Origin: Bacillota bacterium
GTDB lineage: Bacteria; Bacillota_I; Bacilli_A; RF39; UBA660
Length of the DNA: 48,095 nt
NCBI GenBank assembly: GCA_015059245.1
Contig: SVAU01000012.1
Span: forward strand, 1-48,095
Reading direction: 5' to 3'
Numbering within the stretch: position 1 is the stretch's first letter; each line of letters starts with the position of its first letter. Under the pieces are notes generated by a model, which was not told the origin of the DNA, did not search any database, and worked only from the letters and a program-made list of their open reading frames with translations. The position numbers and the translations under genes are program-made. Below are positions 33,185 through 41,668 of this stretch, piece after piece.

Positions 33185-33889
33185 CTAACCCAACATTACA
33201 TCAAGCAACATCATTATAATAAAACCTATTAAAAAACCTATTACATTCAACTTACTTTTATCATTTGATTCCGGTATTAATTCAACTACTACTACATACA
33301 TCATTGCACCAGCAGCAATAGATAACATATAAGGTAGTATTGCTACTACAAAGTTAGTAAATAATAATGTAACTAAGGTACCTAGTAACTCAAATACAGC
33401 AGATATAAATCCATACATAAATGCTTTTCTTTTACTAAATCCTTGTTTTAGTAATGGAAATGATACTACACTACCTTCAGGAAAATTTTGTATAGCAATA
33501 CCAATTGCTAATGCATAAGCTGCTGCTAAACTTAATCCACCTACTAAATAAGATGCAAATGCAACACCAACTGCCATCCCCTCAGGTATATTATGTAATG
33601 TTACTGCTACCATTAAATTATTTATCTTTTTCTTCTTATTAAAATATAAATCCATTAAATAAAAAGTTCCTACTCCAAGTACTAATCCAATAACAACTGG
33701 TATAACACTAGAACTCTCTATCGCTGGTATTATTAAAGACCATATAAGTGCTGCCATCATAACACCAGCAGCAAACCCATATATAATAATCTCTATCTTT
33801 TTATTAATTTCTTTCTTCATAAAGAAAACTAATAAAGCACCTATAATTGTTCCAATAAAAGGTATTAATATTCCTAATATAACTTTCAT
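33185..33889 (-). CDS. ZIP family metal transporter
   Basis: Integral membrane protein of 234 residues with eight predicted helices. ZIP signatures are HNIPEGMAVGVAFASYL in helix 4 and QNFPEGSVVSFPLL in helix 5, which carry the binuclear metal site (His, Asn, Pro-Glu-Gly). The second motif has Gln in place of the usual His, as in some GufA/ZupT relatives, which may alter the metal preference. Divalent cation uptake (Zn, Fe or Mn) is the family role; direction in bacterial members is usually inward. GGAGTG lies before the ATG. It directly precedes the CDF exporter on the same strand, an import/export pair. Promoter not obvious. Confidence 0.92.
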   Translation of the reverse strand: MKVILGILIPFIGTIIGALLVFFMKKEINKKIEIIIYGFAAGVMMAALIWSLIIPAIESSSVIPVVIGLVLGVGTFYLMDLYFNKKKKINNLMVAVTLHNIPEGMAVGVAFASYLVGGLSLAAAYALAIGIAIQNFPEGSVVSFPLLKQGFSKRKAFMYGFISAVFELLGTLVTLLFTNFVVAILPYMLSIAAGAMMYVVVVELIPESNDKSKLNVIGFLIGFIIMMLLDVMLG

Positions 33890-33940
33890 AACTACACTCC
33901 TACACTATTGTATTTTATGTAGCAAAAAATAATAGGTAAC

Positions 33941-33969
33941 AAAAAAATAGTAGATTATTCATCTACTAT
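33941..33969 (-). terminator. Intrinsic terminator of the HD hydrolase operon
   Basis: ATAGTAGAT, loop GAATA (minus strand), ATCTACTAT then a T run; it overlaps the stop codon of the HD gene. Confidence 0.85.
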
Positions 33970-34527
33970 ATTATTATCTTTATCAAAATTAATATTAATA
34001 ACTTTTCTACTAGCTAAGTAATCACACATATGTACAAACTTCTCTTCAGGAGTCTTTGGTAATGGAAGTATTACATCACTATATTCAGATGTATTAAATC
34101 TTCCCATATGACTAGCTATAGCAGAACATACAAATTCTAAATCTTCTTTAGTTAATTTAAGTTCATCTTTATACTTCTTAATAAATTCTCCTGCTACTAA
34201 TGGATGATCAAATAAAGTATACTTACTTTCTTCTTCACCTTTCTTAACACTATCATGTAATAATAATGAGAATATTATTAAATCTTTAGTTCTTTCAGGA
34301 AACTTATAAATACCAAATAACTCATGTGCCATTCTAACAGCAGCTTTAGTATGTCTTACTAAACCACCATCACCAGTAGCATACAGAGGATGATACTTAC
34401 CTGTACTACTAGCTGGAATAGTAAAGAAATAATCAGGTATCTTATCTATTAAAGTTCTTAAAGAATCTCTTATATCTTCATCTTTTATTAATACTATTTC
34501 ATTTTCAAATACTTCTTGTTTATTCAT
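33955..34527 (-). CDS. HD-domain phosphohydrolase/nuclease-like protein
   Basis: A 190-residue cytoplasmic protein with an HD domain: GGLVRHTKAAVRMAHELF carries the first metal His, and LLLHDSVKKG the HD doublet. Later FDHPLVAGEFI and SAIASHMGRFNTSEY supply the remaining His ligands. The layout resembles the HD part of YhaM-type 3'-5' exoribonucleases but without their N-terminal OB domain. The exact substrate cannot be called; nucleotide or RNA phosphodiester hydrolysis is likely. The ATG at 34527 is chosen because GGAAGGTGG precedes it; an in-frame ATG five codons upstream overlaps that site. It follows the paralogous membrane protein genes closely and probably shares their transcript. Confidence 0.85.
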   Translation of the reverse strand: MNKQEVFENEIVLIKDEDIRDSLRTLIDKIPDYFFTIPASSTGKYHPLYATGDGGLVRHTKAAVRMAHELFGIYKFPERTKDLIIFSLLLHDSVKKGEEESKYTLFDHPLVAGEFIKKYKDELKLTKEDLEFVCSAIASHMGRFNTSEYSDVILPLPKTPEEKFVHMCDYLASRKVININFDKDNNIVDE

Positions 34528-34543
34528 ATTACCACCTTCCACA

Positions 34544-35173
34544 TTATACCATATTTTTAGGTGTATCTATTTTTTTATAAGTTAATTTCATATGTTCAGG
34601 TTCAGCACCATTATCTCTTGCTTCTTTAATACCTTGAGCTAATTGCTCTAACATATCTTTTGTTAATTGATACTTTCCAATATCTTCTGGTGGAACTATA
34701 AATCCATCAGTATAATTTTCTTTATCATAGTAAGTAAATGTACTTAAGTTATTTAAATAATATTCAGTAGCTAAACATTCTAATACTTCTCCACCAACAA
34801 TATGTAAATATAATTCATTATATAAGTAATAACCTACTTCACCTAATACTGCTAATATAGTAATTATTATCTTCATAGCAACATGTATATCAAAGTTATA
34901 TAAGAAATATAAACCAACTACACCACCTATAATAGCAGCATATCTTTTAACAAATGTTAAGAAACTATCTTTACCCAAATCATCCATATAAGGATTTATA
35001 TGTTCTTTAGCATTCTTTACCATTTGCATTCTATAGAAACCTAAATTATGTCCTGAATATGGTTCTTCAGTAACTGATTCATCTGCTCTAGTAATGATTA
35101 TCTTACCATCTCTAACTTCAATATCAGTTATAAAATATTTTTTATTTTTCTCATCCATAACCATATCTAACAT
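34544..35173 (-). CDS. Membrane protein of unknown function, paralogue of the next gene upstream
   Basis: A 209-residue protein with an N-terminal soluble beta domain (YFITDIEVRDGKIIITRADE and on), the motif SGHNLGFYRMQMVKNAKEHI, two adjoining membrane helices (about 80-120: IIGGVVGLYFLYNF and MKIIITILAVLGEVGYYLY), and a cytoplasmic C-terminal domain. It shares arrangement and scattered identities (S-x-HN, YRM, Y-D---GK) with the 211-residue product at 35182-35817, so the two probably arose by duplication. AGGTGAT precedes the ATG, eight bases after that gene's stop. No family name is recognised. It may form a hetero-oligomer with its paralogue (inference). Confidence 0.75.
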   Translation of the reverse strand: MLDMVMDEKNKKYFITDIEVRDGKIIITRADESVTEEPYSGHNLGFYRMQMVKNAKEHINPYMDDLGKDSFLTFVKRYAAIIGGVVGLYFLYNFDIHVAMKIIITILAVLGEVGYYLYNELYLHIVGGEVLECLATEYYLNNLSTFTYYDKENYTDGFIVPPEDIGKYQLTKDMLEQLAQGIKEARDNGAEPEHMKLTYKKIDTPKNMV

Positions 35174-35181
35174 AATATCAC

Positions 35182-35817
35182 CTACTCTGTAACTTTACTA
35201 TCTTTAAAACTTTTAAACTTTAATGATAAAGATTGTGCTTCTTCCTTCTTTTTCTCTGAAGTTAAACTACTTACATAGCTATCATATTCTTTTACATCAT
35301 TAAATCTATCTATATTACCTAAATCAATTAAGTACCAATCTTCTTCTCTTTCAGTATAAGGATTAACTACTTGTACTTTAAATTCTTCTCTATCTTCAAA
35401 ATATTTCTTTAGTACAGCTATTTTCTTTTTAGCTTCTACATATAATTTTCTTTGTTTAAATTGTGGAATACCTCTACTTAGTAATACATATAATCCATAA
35501 GCTAAACACCAAACACCACTAAACGTAAAACCTTCTTCTAGCATATTCTTAAATGCCATTACATCAACTACTAATAACATACCTAATAATGCAGTTCTCA
35601 TTTTACCAGCAGGATAAACTCTATCTAAATATCCTTTTTCATAATTATTAAATTGTTCTTCCATTCTATATAATTCTACTTGAAAATTATGTATAGAAAA
35701 TTCAAAAGTTTCTTCTCTACCACTAGCAAATACAACTGTATATGTACCATTATCATTCATATGTACATCTACTATATAACTATCTTTATCATCTTTATTC
35801 AGAGTTAAGTCAAACAT
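35182..35817 (-). CDS. Membrane protein of unknown function (paralogue pair, first gene)
   Basis: A 211-residue protein with the same layout as its downstream neighbour: beta-rich N-terminus (SYIVDVHMNDNGTYTVVFAS and on), the motif SIHNFQVELYRMEEQF, two close hydrophobic segments (about 73-115: TALLGMLLVVDVMAF and GVWCLAYGLYVLLS), and a charged cytoplasmic tail. No enzyme motif is seen and no named family is recognised. GGGGG lies seven bases before the ATG. It is separated from the 264-residue gene upstream by a weak terminator-like hairpin (35863-35887) and leads the small operon with 34544-35173 and the HD gene. The domain order suggests a membrane-linked sensor or scaffold, without proof. 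Confidence 0.75.
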   Translation of the reverse strand: MFDLTLNKDDKDSYIVDVHMNDNGTYTVVFASGREETFEFSIHNFQVELYRMEEQFNNYEKGYLDRVYPAGKMRTALLGMLLVVDVMAFKNMLEEGFTFSGVWCLAYGLYVLLSRGIPQFKQRKLYVEAKKKIAVLKKYFEDREEFKVQVVNPYTEREEDWYLIDLGNIDRFNDVKEYDSYVSSLTSEKKKEEAQSLSLKFKSFKDSKVTE

Positions 35818-35862
35818 ATGAATCCCCCTTTTTGTATTGCTATTTTATCTATTTTAGATTTA

Positions 35863-35887
35863 AAAAGCAAGTTTAAAACTTACTTTT
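35863..35887 (-). terminator. Imperfect terminator hairpin after the 35886 gene
   Basis: AAAAGTAAGTTT and AAACTTGCTTTT arms on the minus strand with one mismatch, followed by a T; it overlaps the stop codon of the preceding gene. Confidence 0.7.
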
Positions 35888-36671
35888 AATTAGCCATCCC
35901 ACCAATTGTTTTACCAAGCAATTTAGCTTGTCTTTTTCCAATAGCTCTTTCTACTAACATTTTATAAACTTCATTTAAATTAGAAATCTCTACCGGTATT
36001 CTTCTAAGTATATCTTCACTCATATTATTAACATGTTCAGATACAGTTTCTCTACTATACCAAGTTCTAGCATATAAATTATCTGGATCAGTTCCCTTAA
36101 CAGGTAATATTGATGGAGTAACTCTACCATAAGTATCTAAACTTACTTTTATGTTAAGTAATCCATCATCAAATTCTTGAGATAAACCAGTTCTACCTTT
36201 TTTCTCTTCATAAGGAAATAAAGTACCATATGATTCTAATATTGCAAACATACCATATATATCACTTATATATTTTTCAACAAACTCTCTATCTTTTAAA
36301 CAAAAATCATCAAAGTAGATTTCATCACTATCAAAATCTTTAAATAACACTATATAAGTACCTAAATCTTTACCATTATCAAAATGAATAGATACTTTAG
36401 ATCTATCTTCTCCTGTATCTGTATATCCACCAGTACATTTTTGATTTACTACAGCTTTTTTTCTAAATAAACCTATTCTTTGAAATACAGTTCTATCTGC
36501 ATTTATTTTATTATAAAACTCATTATCTAGTTTTAGTTTTCTTAAAGGCTCCATTTCTTCTTCTAACATTTTAACTAAATCATAAAGACTTATTATATTT
36601 TCACTTTGTTCAACTTCTTCTCCACTATATTTTTCATCTATACTTGTCATTAACTTAGTATAACTATCCAT
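35886..36671 (-). CDS. Hypothetical cytoplasmic protein, 261 residues
   Basis: No family recognised. The protein has an N-terminal helical region (about 20-55), a basic patch FRKKAVVNQKC, a beta segment (VSIHFDNGKDLGTYIVLFKD), and a C-terminal helical end LVERAIGKRQAKLLGKTIG. No signal peptide or membrane helix. It lies just upstream of the paralogous membrane-protein operon, separated by an imperfect terminator, and could be part of the same functional unit. The start is uncertain: ATG at 36671 has GGAG at ten bases; an ATG three codons earlier (36680) is immediately next to GGGAGA. I use the downstream start. Confidence 0.65.
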   Translation of the reverse strand: MDSYTKLMTSIDEKYSGEEVEQSENIISLYDLVKMLEEEMEPLRKLKLDNEFYNKINADRTVFQRIGLFRKKAVVNQKCTGGYTDTGEDRSKVSIHFDNGKDLGTYIVLFKDFDSDEIYFDDFCLKDREFVEKYISDIYGMFAILESYGTLFPYEEKKGRTGLSQEFDDGLLNIKVSLDTYGRVTPSILPVKGTDPDNLYARTWYSRETVSEHVNNMSEDILRRIPVEISNLNEVYKMLVERAIGKRQAKLLGKTIGGMAN

Positions 36672-36729
36672 ATCAACCATTCTCCCTTGAGTATCTATTA
36701 TACTTATTTTAACTATTCACTGCAATAAA

Positions 36730-36752
36730 AAAGTAGGATTAACTCCTACTTT
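36730..36752 (-). terminator. Intrinsic terminator of the BspA-like surface protein gene
   Basis: AAAGTAGGA, loop TTAAC, TCCTACTTT with further A residues, giving a U tract on the minus strand. Confidence 0.85.
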
Positions 36753-38802
36753 AAGTCACTAAAGTACCTTTAACTACATTAGATTCAGCATATTTTTTTG
36801 TAGCAATCATTTTATCTACTAAATCACTTGTTTCACTAGTATAATTTACTGTTATTTTAGCTCCACTCTTAGTAGCCGCTGCAACAAACATTTCACTATA
36901 TGAAGTAGTATTAGGATTAGTAACATTAAATGTAATATCTAATTTTGTACTATAATAACCAGTTTGATAAAACATTGAACTCATATCTACCACTTTGCTT
37001 GTATCAAAGCCACTTACATCTAAAACAAAATTAGTATTAGAATAACCAGCACTATAAAACATATATCCCATATCAGTTACATTACTCGTATCAAAATTAC
37101 TAACATCTAGTTGTAATACGGCACTTTTGTATCCAGTATTATAAAACATATGATTCATATCAGTAACTTTACTTGTATTAAAATGACTTACATCTAATTC
37201 AAAACTAGTACTACTATATGCAAATCTACGAAACATACTATTCATATTAACTACACTACTTGTATCAAAACTACTTATATCAAGTTCAACTGTAGAACTA
37301 TTATATGCAGTATAAAAAAACATTGACTCCATATCTTTTACTTTACGAGTATCAAAGTTACTCAAATCCAAAACGAAATTTGTTGAATTAACTCCCATTC
37401 TAGAAAACATACTTTGCATTTTCTCAACATTGCTAGTGTCAAAATTTCTAATATCTAAATTAAAATCAGGATTTTTATATCCAACAGAATAAAACATATA
37501 ACTCATATCAGTAACTTTACTTGTATTAAAATTACTTACATCTATAGTAAAATTTTCATTACTATTTCCAACTTCATAAAACATATATCCCATATCAGTA
37601 ACATTTCTAGTATCAAAATTGCTTACATCTAATTCAAAAACTTTACTTAATGAACCAGCAGCATGAAACATATGGTTCATGTCAGTAACTTTACTTGTAT
37701 TAAAACTACTTACATCAAGAGTGAAGTTCTCATCATAATTACCAGTTCTACGGAACATACTATTCATATTAGTTACATTACTAGTATCAAAATTTCTTAA
37801 ATCAAGTTTAAATTCCTGGCTATTATATCCAGTATAATAAAACATATAACTCATATTAGTTACATTACTTGTATCAAAGCTGCTAACATCCAGGGTAAAA
37901 ACACTACTATTTTGACCAGTTTGCCCAAACATTCTAAACATACTTGAAGTAAAAGACGTATCTAATATATTTAAATTATTAATTTTATCTACAATATTTA
38001 ATCCATCAAACCAATACCCCATATCTTCATTAGCATATAACTTAGTATCACTTTGAATATATAAATCATAATAATTACTATCTGATTCATTTGTAACTAG
38101 ATAAGCCATTACATTACCTGTTTGTGAAACACCAATATCCCAAGAATCAACTACATTACTTGGTTCTTTTATTTTATCTTCAAAACTAATATTTTTTATA
38201 CTTTCTTTATAAGCTCTAAATCCACTAGTATCTCCAGAACTAGTTGCCTGCAATACAGCAACTGCTGGAAAATCTATATTAATATAAGCATTTAGTTTAT
38301 TAATAGATGCACTTGGTGTAACTCCATCTTTATATTTAAATGTTATATCAAAAGATAATGATTCACCTGCTTTTAAAAACATTCCTTCAACCATATTGTC
38401 ACTTAATTCAAAGATTATATTCTGATTATCATAAAACTCATTATCAAATACAGCACCATTATAAAAACAATCATAAGTATTAGTATTAAGTACAGTAACA
38501 GTATAAGTAATATAAGAATTAGAATTAGTAGATGATAAAACTATATTACTATTTAATACTGTTTTACTTACAACACTTACATTAGAAGAATCTAATGTAG
38601 CATAACTACTTTCTTTATATGAAATATCAGTAACTACTACATCATCTAATTCCATTGCTATAATATCCCCAGCAATTGTTAAATTTACCGAGTTAACAGC
38701 AGCATATCCAACTCCCATAAATAGACAAAGTATCATAATTAAAACAGGATAAAAAGATTTAAACGCCGGAGCAATTCTCTTCTTTTTATTTTTAGTTTTC
38801 AT
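36751..38802 (-). CDS. BspA-like (DUF285) repeat surface protein
   Basis: A 683-residue exported protein. The N-terminus has basic residues (KTKNKKKRIAPAFKS) and one hydrophobic segment (about 17-36) that serves as signal or anchor, then a domain of about 260 residues with beta-sandwich character. Eleven exact-length 29-residue repeats follow (residues 304-622), each built on LDVSNFDTSNVTDMSYMFY-like sequence, the DUF285/BspA-type leucine-rich repeat seen in surface proteins of gut and oral bacteria and mycoplasmas. A short C-terminal cap ends with GTLVT; no LPXTG motif is present. Ribosome binding site AGGTGAT. The promoter (38843-38872) has nine consecutive G bases in its spacer, so expression is probably phase-variable. 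Role: adhesion or host interaction, inferred. Confidence 0.93.
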   Translation of the reverse strand: MKTKNKKKRIAPAFKSFYPVLIMILCLFMGVGYAAVNSVNLTIAGDIIAMELDDVVVTDISYKESSYATLDSSNVSVVSKTVLNSNIVLSSTNSNSYITYTVTVLNTNTYDCFYNGAVFDNEFYDNQNIIFELSDNMVEGMFLKAGESLSFDITFKYKDGVTPSASINKLNAYINIDFPAVAVLQATSSGDTSGFRAYKESIKNISFEDKIKEPSNVVDSWDIGVSQTGNVMAYLVTNESDSNYYDLYIQSDTKLYANEDMGYWFDGLNIVDKINNLNILDTSFTSSMFRMFGQTGQNSSVFTLDVSSFDTSNVTNMSYMFYYTGYNSQEFKLDLRNFDTSNVTNMNSMFRRTGNYDENFTLDVSSFNTSKVTDMNHMFHAAGSLSKVFELDVSNFDTRNVTDMGYMFYEVGNSNENFTIDVSNFNTSKVTDMSYMFYSVGYKNPDFNLDIRNFDTSNVEKMQSMFSRMGVNSTNFVLDLSNFDTRKVKDMESMFFYTAYNSSTVELDISSFDTSSVVNMNSMFRRFAYSSTSFELDVSHFNTSKVTDMNHMFYNTGYKSAVLQLDVSNFDTSNVTDMGYMFYSAGYSNTNFVLDVSGFDTSKVVDMSSMFYQTGYYSTKLDITFNVTNPNTTSYSEMFVAAATKSGAKITVNYTSETSDLVDKMIATKKYAESNVVKGTLVT
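36937..37893 (-). repeat. Eleven tandem 87-bp coding repeats (29 residues each)
   Basis: Codons 304-622 of the BspA-like gene hold eleven contiguous units of 29 residues with no insertion. Conserved positions: L-D-x-S/R-x-F-D/N-T-S/R-x-V-x-x-M-x-x-M-F. Units are diverged enough (e.g. MQSMFSRM, MESMFFYT, MNSMFRRF) to be stable, but pairs such as the two NHMF units could still recombine. Confidence 0.95.
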
Positions 38803-38842
38803 AGATAATCACCTACTATCTAATATTCCATTATCTATAAAA

Positions 38843-38872
38843 ATTCTACCCCCCCCCGAACTTCCGTGTCAA
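38843..38872 (-). promoter_or_regulatory. Putative phase-variable promoter of the BspA-like gene
   Basis: Minus strand TTGACA (38872-38867), then CGGAAGTTC and nine G residues (18-base spacer), then TAGAAT (38848-38843). The homopolymer lies wholly inside the spacer, so slipped-strand gain or loss of one G moves the spacer between 17, 18 and 19 bases and would strongly change promoter strength. Confidence 0.8.
38849..38857. repeat. Homopolymeric C/G tract of nine
   Basis: Nine consecutive C on the plus strand (G on the minus strand), in a region otherwise about 70% A+T. Located exactly between the -35 and -10 boxes of the surface protein promoter. Confidence 0.95.
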
Positions 38873-38907
38873 GTATTTTCTTACGAAAATTTAGAGTTTT
38901 ACGCAAC

Positions 38908-38934
38908 AAAAAAAGTAAGGATTACTCCTTACTT
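38908..38934 (-). terminator. Intrinsic terminator of lepA
   Basis: AAGTAAGGA, loop TTAC, TCCTTACTT (plus strand); on the minus strand the stem is followed by seven T residues. It overlaps the lepA stop codon. Confidence 0.88.
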
Positions 38935-40725
38935 ATCTGCTTTTAATACGGCTAAGAATGCTTCTTGTGGTACTTCAACTTTACCAACCATCTTCATTCT
39001 CTTCTTACCTTCTTTTTGTTTTTCTAACAATTTCTTCTTACGAGAAACGTCACCACCATAACACTTAGCTAATACGTTCTTTCTTAAAGCAGCAATATTT
39101 TCTCTTGCTATAACTTTACTACCTATACTAGCTTGCAATGGTACTTGGAACATTTGTCTAGGTATTATAGTTCTTAAATTCTCAACTATCTTTTTACCTC
39201 TATCATAAGCAAAATCTTTATGTACTATAACGCTTAATGCATCAACAGTATCTCCATTAATTAATATATCCATCTTAACTAAATCAGATACTTTATAACC
39301 ACATAATTCATAATCAAATGATGCATAACCTTTTGTCATACTCTTTAATCTATCAAAGAAATCGTAAACTATTTCTGCTAGAGGTATTTCATAATGTATA
39401 TTAACTCTAGTAGGATCTATATATTCCATACCTACGTAGTTACCTCTCTTATCTTGACATAACTCCATAATAGGTCCTATATATTCACTAGGTACAAACA
39501 CATTAGTTCTAACATATGGTTCTTTTATATTATTAATTCTAGCTCTATCAGGTAATTTAGAAGGACAATCTACTTCTACTTTTTCTCCATTAGTCATTTC
39601 TACTTCATATATAACTGATGGACTAGTAGCAATAACATCTAAATCAAATTCTCTTTCTAATCTAGTCATTATTATATCCATATGTAATAAACCTAAGAAA
39701 CCTGTTCTAAATCCAAAACCTAATGCTTCAGATGTTTCTGGTTCAAATGTCAAACTTGCATCATTAAGTTGTAACTTTTCTAATGCTTCTCTTAGTGCTG
39801 GGAACTTATTTGGTTCTACAGGGAATATACCACTATATACCATTGGTTTCATTGGTTGATAACCAGGTAATTGTTCAGTAGCTTCACTTCTTGTAACTGT
39901 TAAAGTATCACCTACTCTAACACTTCTAATATCTTTAATAGATCCACTTATCCATCCAACTTCTCCAGATACTAATTCCTTCTTTATTTCTTCCTTAGGA
40001 TGATTAACACCTAAATCTACTACATCATATGAATCTTTAGTAGCTAACATCTTCATTGTATCTTTACTAGTGATCTTACCATCAAATACTCTTACTAAAG
40101 CAATAACTCCTCTATAAGCATCAAAATGACTATCAAACACTAATGCTCTAGTTGGTGCATCATTATTTATCTTAGGAGCTGGTATTCTATCTATAATAGC
40201 TTTAATTAAGTCTTCTACACCTTGACCAGTCTTACCACTACAAAGTATTACTTCATCTTCATTAAAACCTAATACTTCTTTTAATTCTTTTAATACTTTA
40301 GGTATATCAGCATTAGGTAAATCTATTTTATTAATAACAGGTATTATAACTAAATCACTATTCATAGCCAAATAAAGGTTAGCTAATGTTTGTGCTTCTA
40401 TCCCTTGAGCAGCATCTACTACTAAAACAGCTCCTTCACAAGCTGCTAAACTTCTTGATACTTCATAACTAAAGTCTACATGACCAGGAGTATCTATTAA
40501 ATGTAATGTATAATCTTCACCATTATAATTATATCCAAGTTGTACAGCATTTAACTTAATAGTAATTCCTCTTTCTCTTTCTAGATCCATACTATCAAGC
40601 ATTTGTGATTTCATATCATGTTTATCTACTCCACCAGTAATCTCTAAAATTCTATCTGCTAAAGTACTTTTACCATGATCGATATGTGCTATTATACTAA
40701 AATTTCTTATGTTCTCTTGCTTCAT
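38929..40725 (-). CDS. lepA: Elongation factor 4 (LepA), translational GTPase
   Basis: Ribosome-binding GTPase that promotes back-translocation or initiation-complex assembly. The 598-residue protein has the full GTPase set: [14 protein letters not shown] (G1, about 11-24), RERGITI (G2), [16 protein letters not shown] (G3), [12 protein letters not shown] (G4) and [12 protein letters not shown] (G5 region). LepA-specific domains follow ([32 protein letters not shown]; a basic C-terminal domain ending [20 protein letters not shown]). I start at the ATG at 40725, preceded by GGTAGGTGG; a GTG three codons upstream lies inside that site. In Bacillus lepA lies next to hemW and hrcA; here it is about 25 kb away from them. 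Confidence 0.98.
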   Translation of the reverse strand: MKQENIRNFSIIAHIDHGKSTLADRILEITGGVDKHDMKSQMLDSMDLERERGITIKLNAVQLGYNYNGEDYTLHLIDTPGHVDFSYEVSRSLAACEGAVLVVDAAQGIEAQTLANLYLAMNSDLVIIPVINKIDLPNADIPKVLKELKEVLGFNEDEVILCSGKTGQGVEDLIKAIIDRIPAPKINNDAPTRALVFDSHFDAYRGVIALVRVFDGKITSKDTMKMLATKDSYDVVDLGVNHPKEEIKKELVSGEVGWISGSIKDIRSVRVGDTLTVTRSEATEQLPGYQPMKPMVYSGIFPVEPNKFPALREALEKLQLNDASLTFEPETSEALGFGFRTGFLGLLHMDIIMTRLEREFDLDVIATSPSVIYEVEMTNGEKVEVDCPSKLPDRARINNIKEPYVRTNVFVPSEYIGPIMELCQDKRGNYVGMEYIDPTRVNIHYEIPLAEIVYDFFDRLKSMTKGYASFDYELCGYKVSDLVKMDILINGDTVDALSVIVHKDFAYDRGKKIVENLRTIIPRQMFQVPLQASIGSKVIARENIAALRKNVLAKCYGGDVSRKKKLLEKQKEGKKRMKMVGKVEVPQEAFLAVLKADK

Positions 40726-40791
40726 GCAAACCACCTACCCACGATTATAACAAAAAAATTAAATTCTTACCATAGTTATTATAACTACAAT

Positions 40792-40814
40792 AAAAAAAGA
40801 GTATAAATACTCTT
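40792..40814 (-). terminator. Intrinsic terminator of the ParB-like gene
   Basis: AAGAGTA, loop TAAA, TACTCTT (plus strand), with seven A residues that become a U tract on the minus strand. Confidence 0.83.
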
Positions 40815-41583
40815 ATTTTAAACCATATCTTTTTTCTACTTGTACTACAGTAGCTTTAAATGATGGACCAGCTATTCTTTTATCTTCAACAAATTCTCTT
40901 ATAGCAAGTAACGCTTTTAAAGTAATAACTCTATGGTTACCTTCAGCAACTAATAAGTTATTATCTTCATCTAAATAACAAGAAATACCATTCATTGTTC
41001 TGCTAGTATTAAAAACATTAAATACATCATTAACAACTAAATAATCAATAAAACCTTGTATGTTCTTGTCATTAACTGCTACTAATGCATCATATAAATT
41101 ATCTGATTTATATTTCTTTAATGAAGAACCACCAATACTATCTACAGATACTAAATCTTTACTTTCACTAACTGGTCTTACATTAAATGATTCAGTTTCT
41201 ACTTGTGGCATTTTAGTTTCTTTAAGCATAGGTATTACTTGTTTTAATTGTTCTTCACTTGCTCCTCTTGATTTAGCATAATAAAGTATAGCATCATCTA
41301 ATGTTTCAAATCTTTCTATCTCTCCACCTAATGCTAAACAATACGGATAAGAATTATTCATATAATTTATAACACCAATTTCATAGTCTCTTATATCTGC
41401 ATTAAAAGGTGTTTTACCTACAAGTTTTAAAAAGTTTTCTTTAAAACAATATATTTTACCAGCTATTTCAAATGGTAAATCATCAGGTATTTCTTTACCT
41501 TTAATATAATCTAAGATATATTTCTTAGCTAATAAACAATTCTTTTCTTCTATATTTCTTAATTCTTGATCTAAATCTATCAT
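40813..41583 (-). CDS. ParB/Srx-superfamily-like protein of unknown role
   Basis: A 256-residue cytoplasmic protein. Its C-terminal part reads GISCYLDEDNNLLVAEGNHR followed by VITLKALLAIREF, with the [DE]GNHR motif of the ParB/sulfiredoxin-like nuclease fold, in which the Arg-containing turn binds a nucleotide phosphate. The N-terminal 150 residues are helical and unassigned. It lacks a helix-turn-helix typical of chromosomal ParB, so it is not likely to be the partitioning protein; relatives in phages and accessory loci are often ATP- or CTP-binding or DNA-nicking proteins. It stands alone between lepA and topA with its own terminator. No upstream gene is cotranscribed. Functional assignment is tentative. 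Confidence 0.6.
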   Translation of the reverse strand: MIDLDQELRNIEEKNCLLAKKYILDYIKGKEIPDDLPFEIAGKIYCFKENFLKLVGKTPFNADIRDYEIGVINYMNNSYPYCLALGGEIERFETLDDAILYYAKSRGASEEQLKQVIPMLKETKMPQVETESFNVRPVSESKDLVSVDSIGGSSLKKYKSDNLYDALVAVNDKNIQGFIDYLVVNDVFNVFNTSRTMNGISCYLDEDNNLLVAEGNHRVITLKALLAIREFVEDKRIAGPSFKATVVQVEKRYGLK

Positions 41584-41642
41584 AAAAATCCCCTTACATA
41601 ATTTAATTATATCATTTAAATATTTTTACCTCAAATTTTGCT

Positions 41643-41668
41643 AAAAAAAAGAAACCCTAAGGTTTCTT
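41643..41668 (-). terminator. Intrinsic terminator of topA
   Basis: AAGAAACC, loop CTAA, GGTTTCTT (plus strand), with eight A residues on the left giving a U tract on the minus strand. Confidence 0.87.

Noticed and set aside
38849..38857. Poly-C tract as a sequencing artefact
   Set aside because: It cannot be excluded that its exact length is miscalled, but a long G/C homopolymer exactly between two good promoter boxes in AT-rich DNA is unlikely to be an error.
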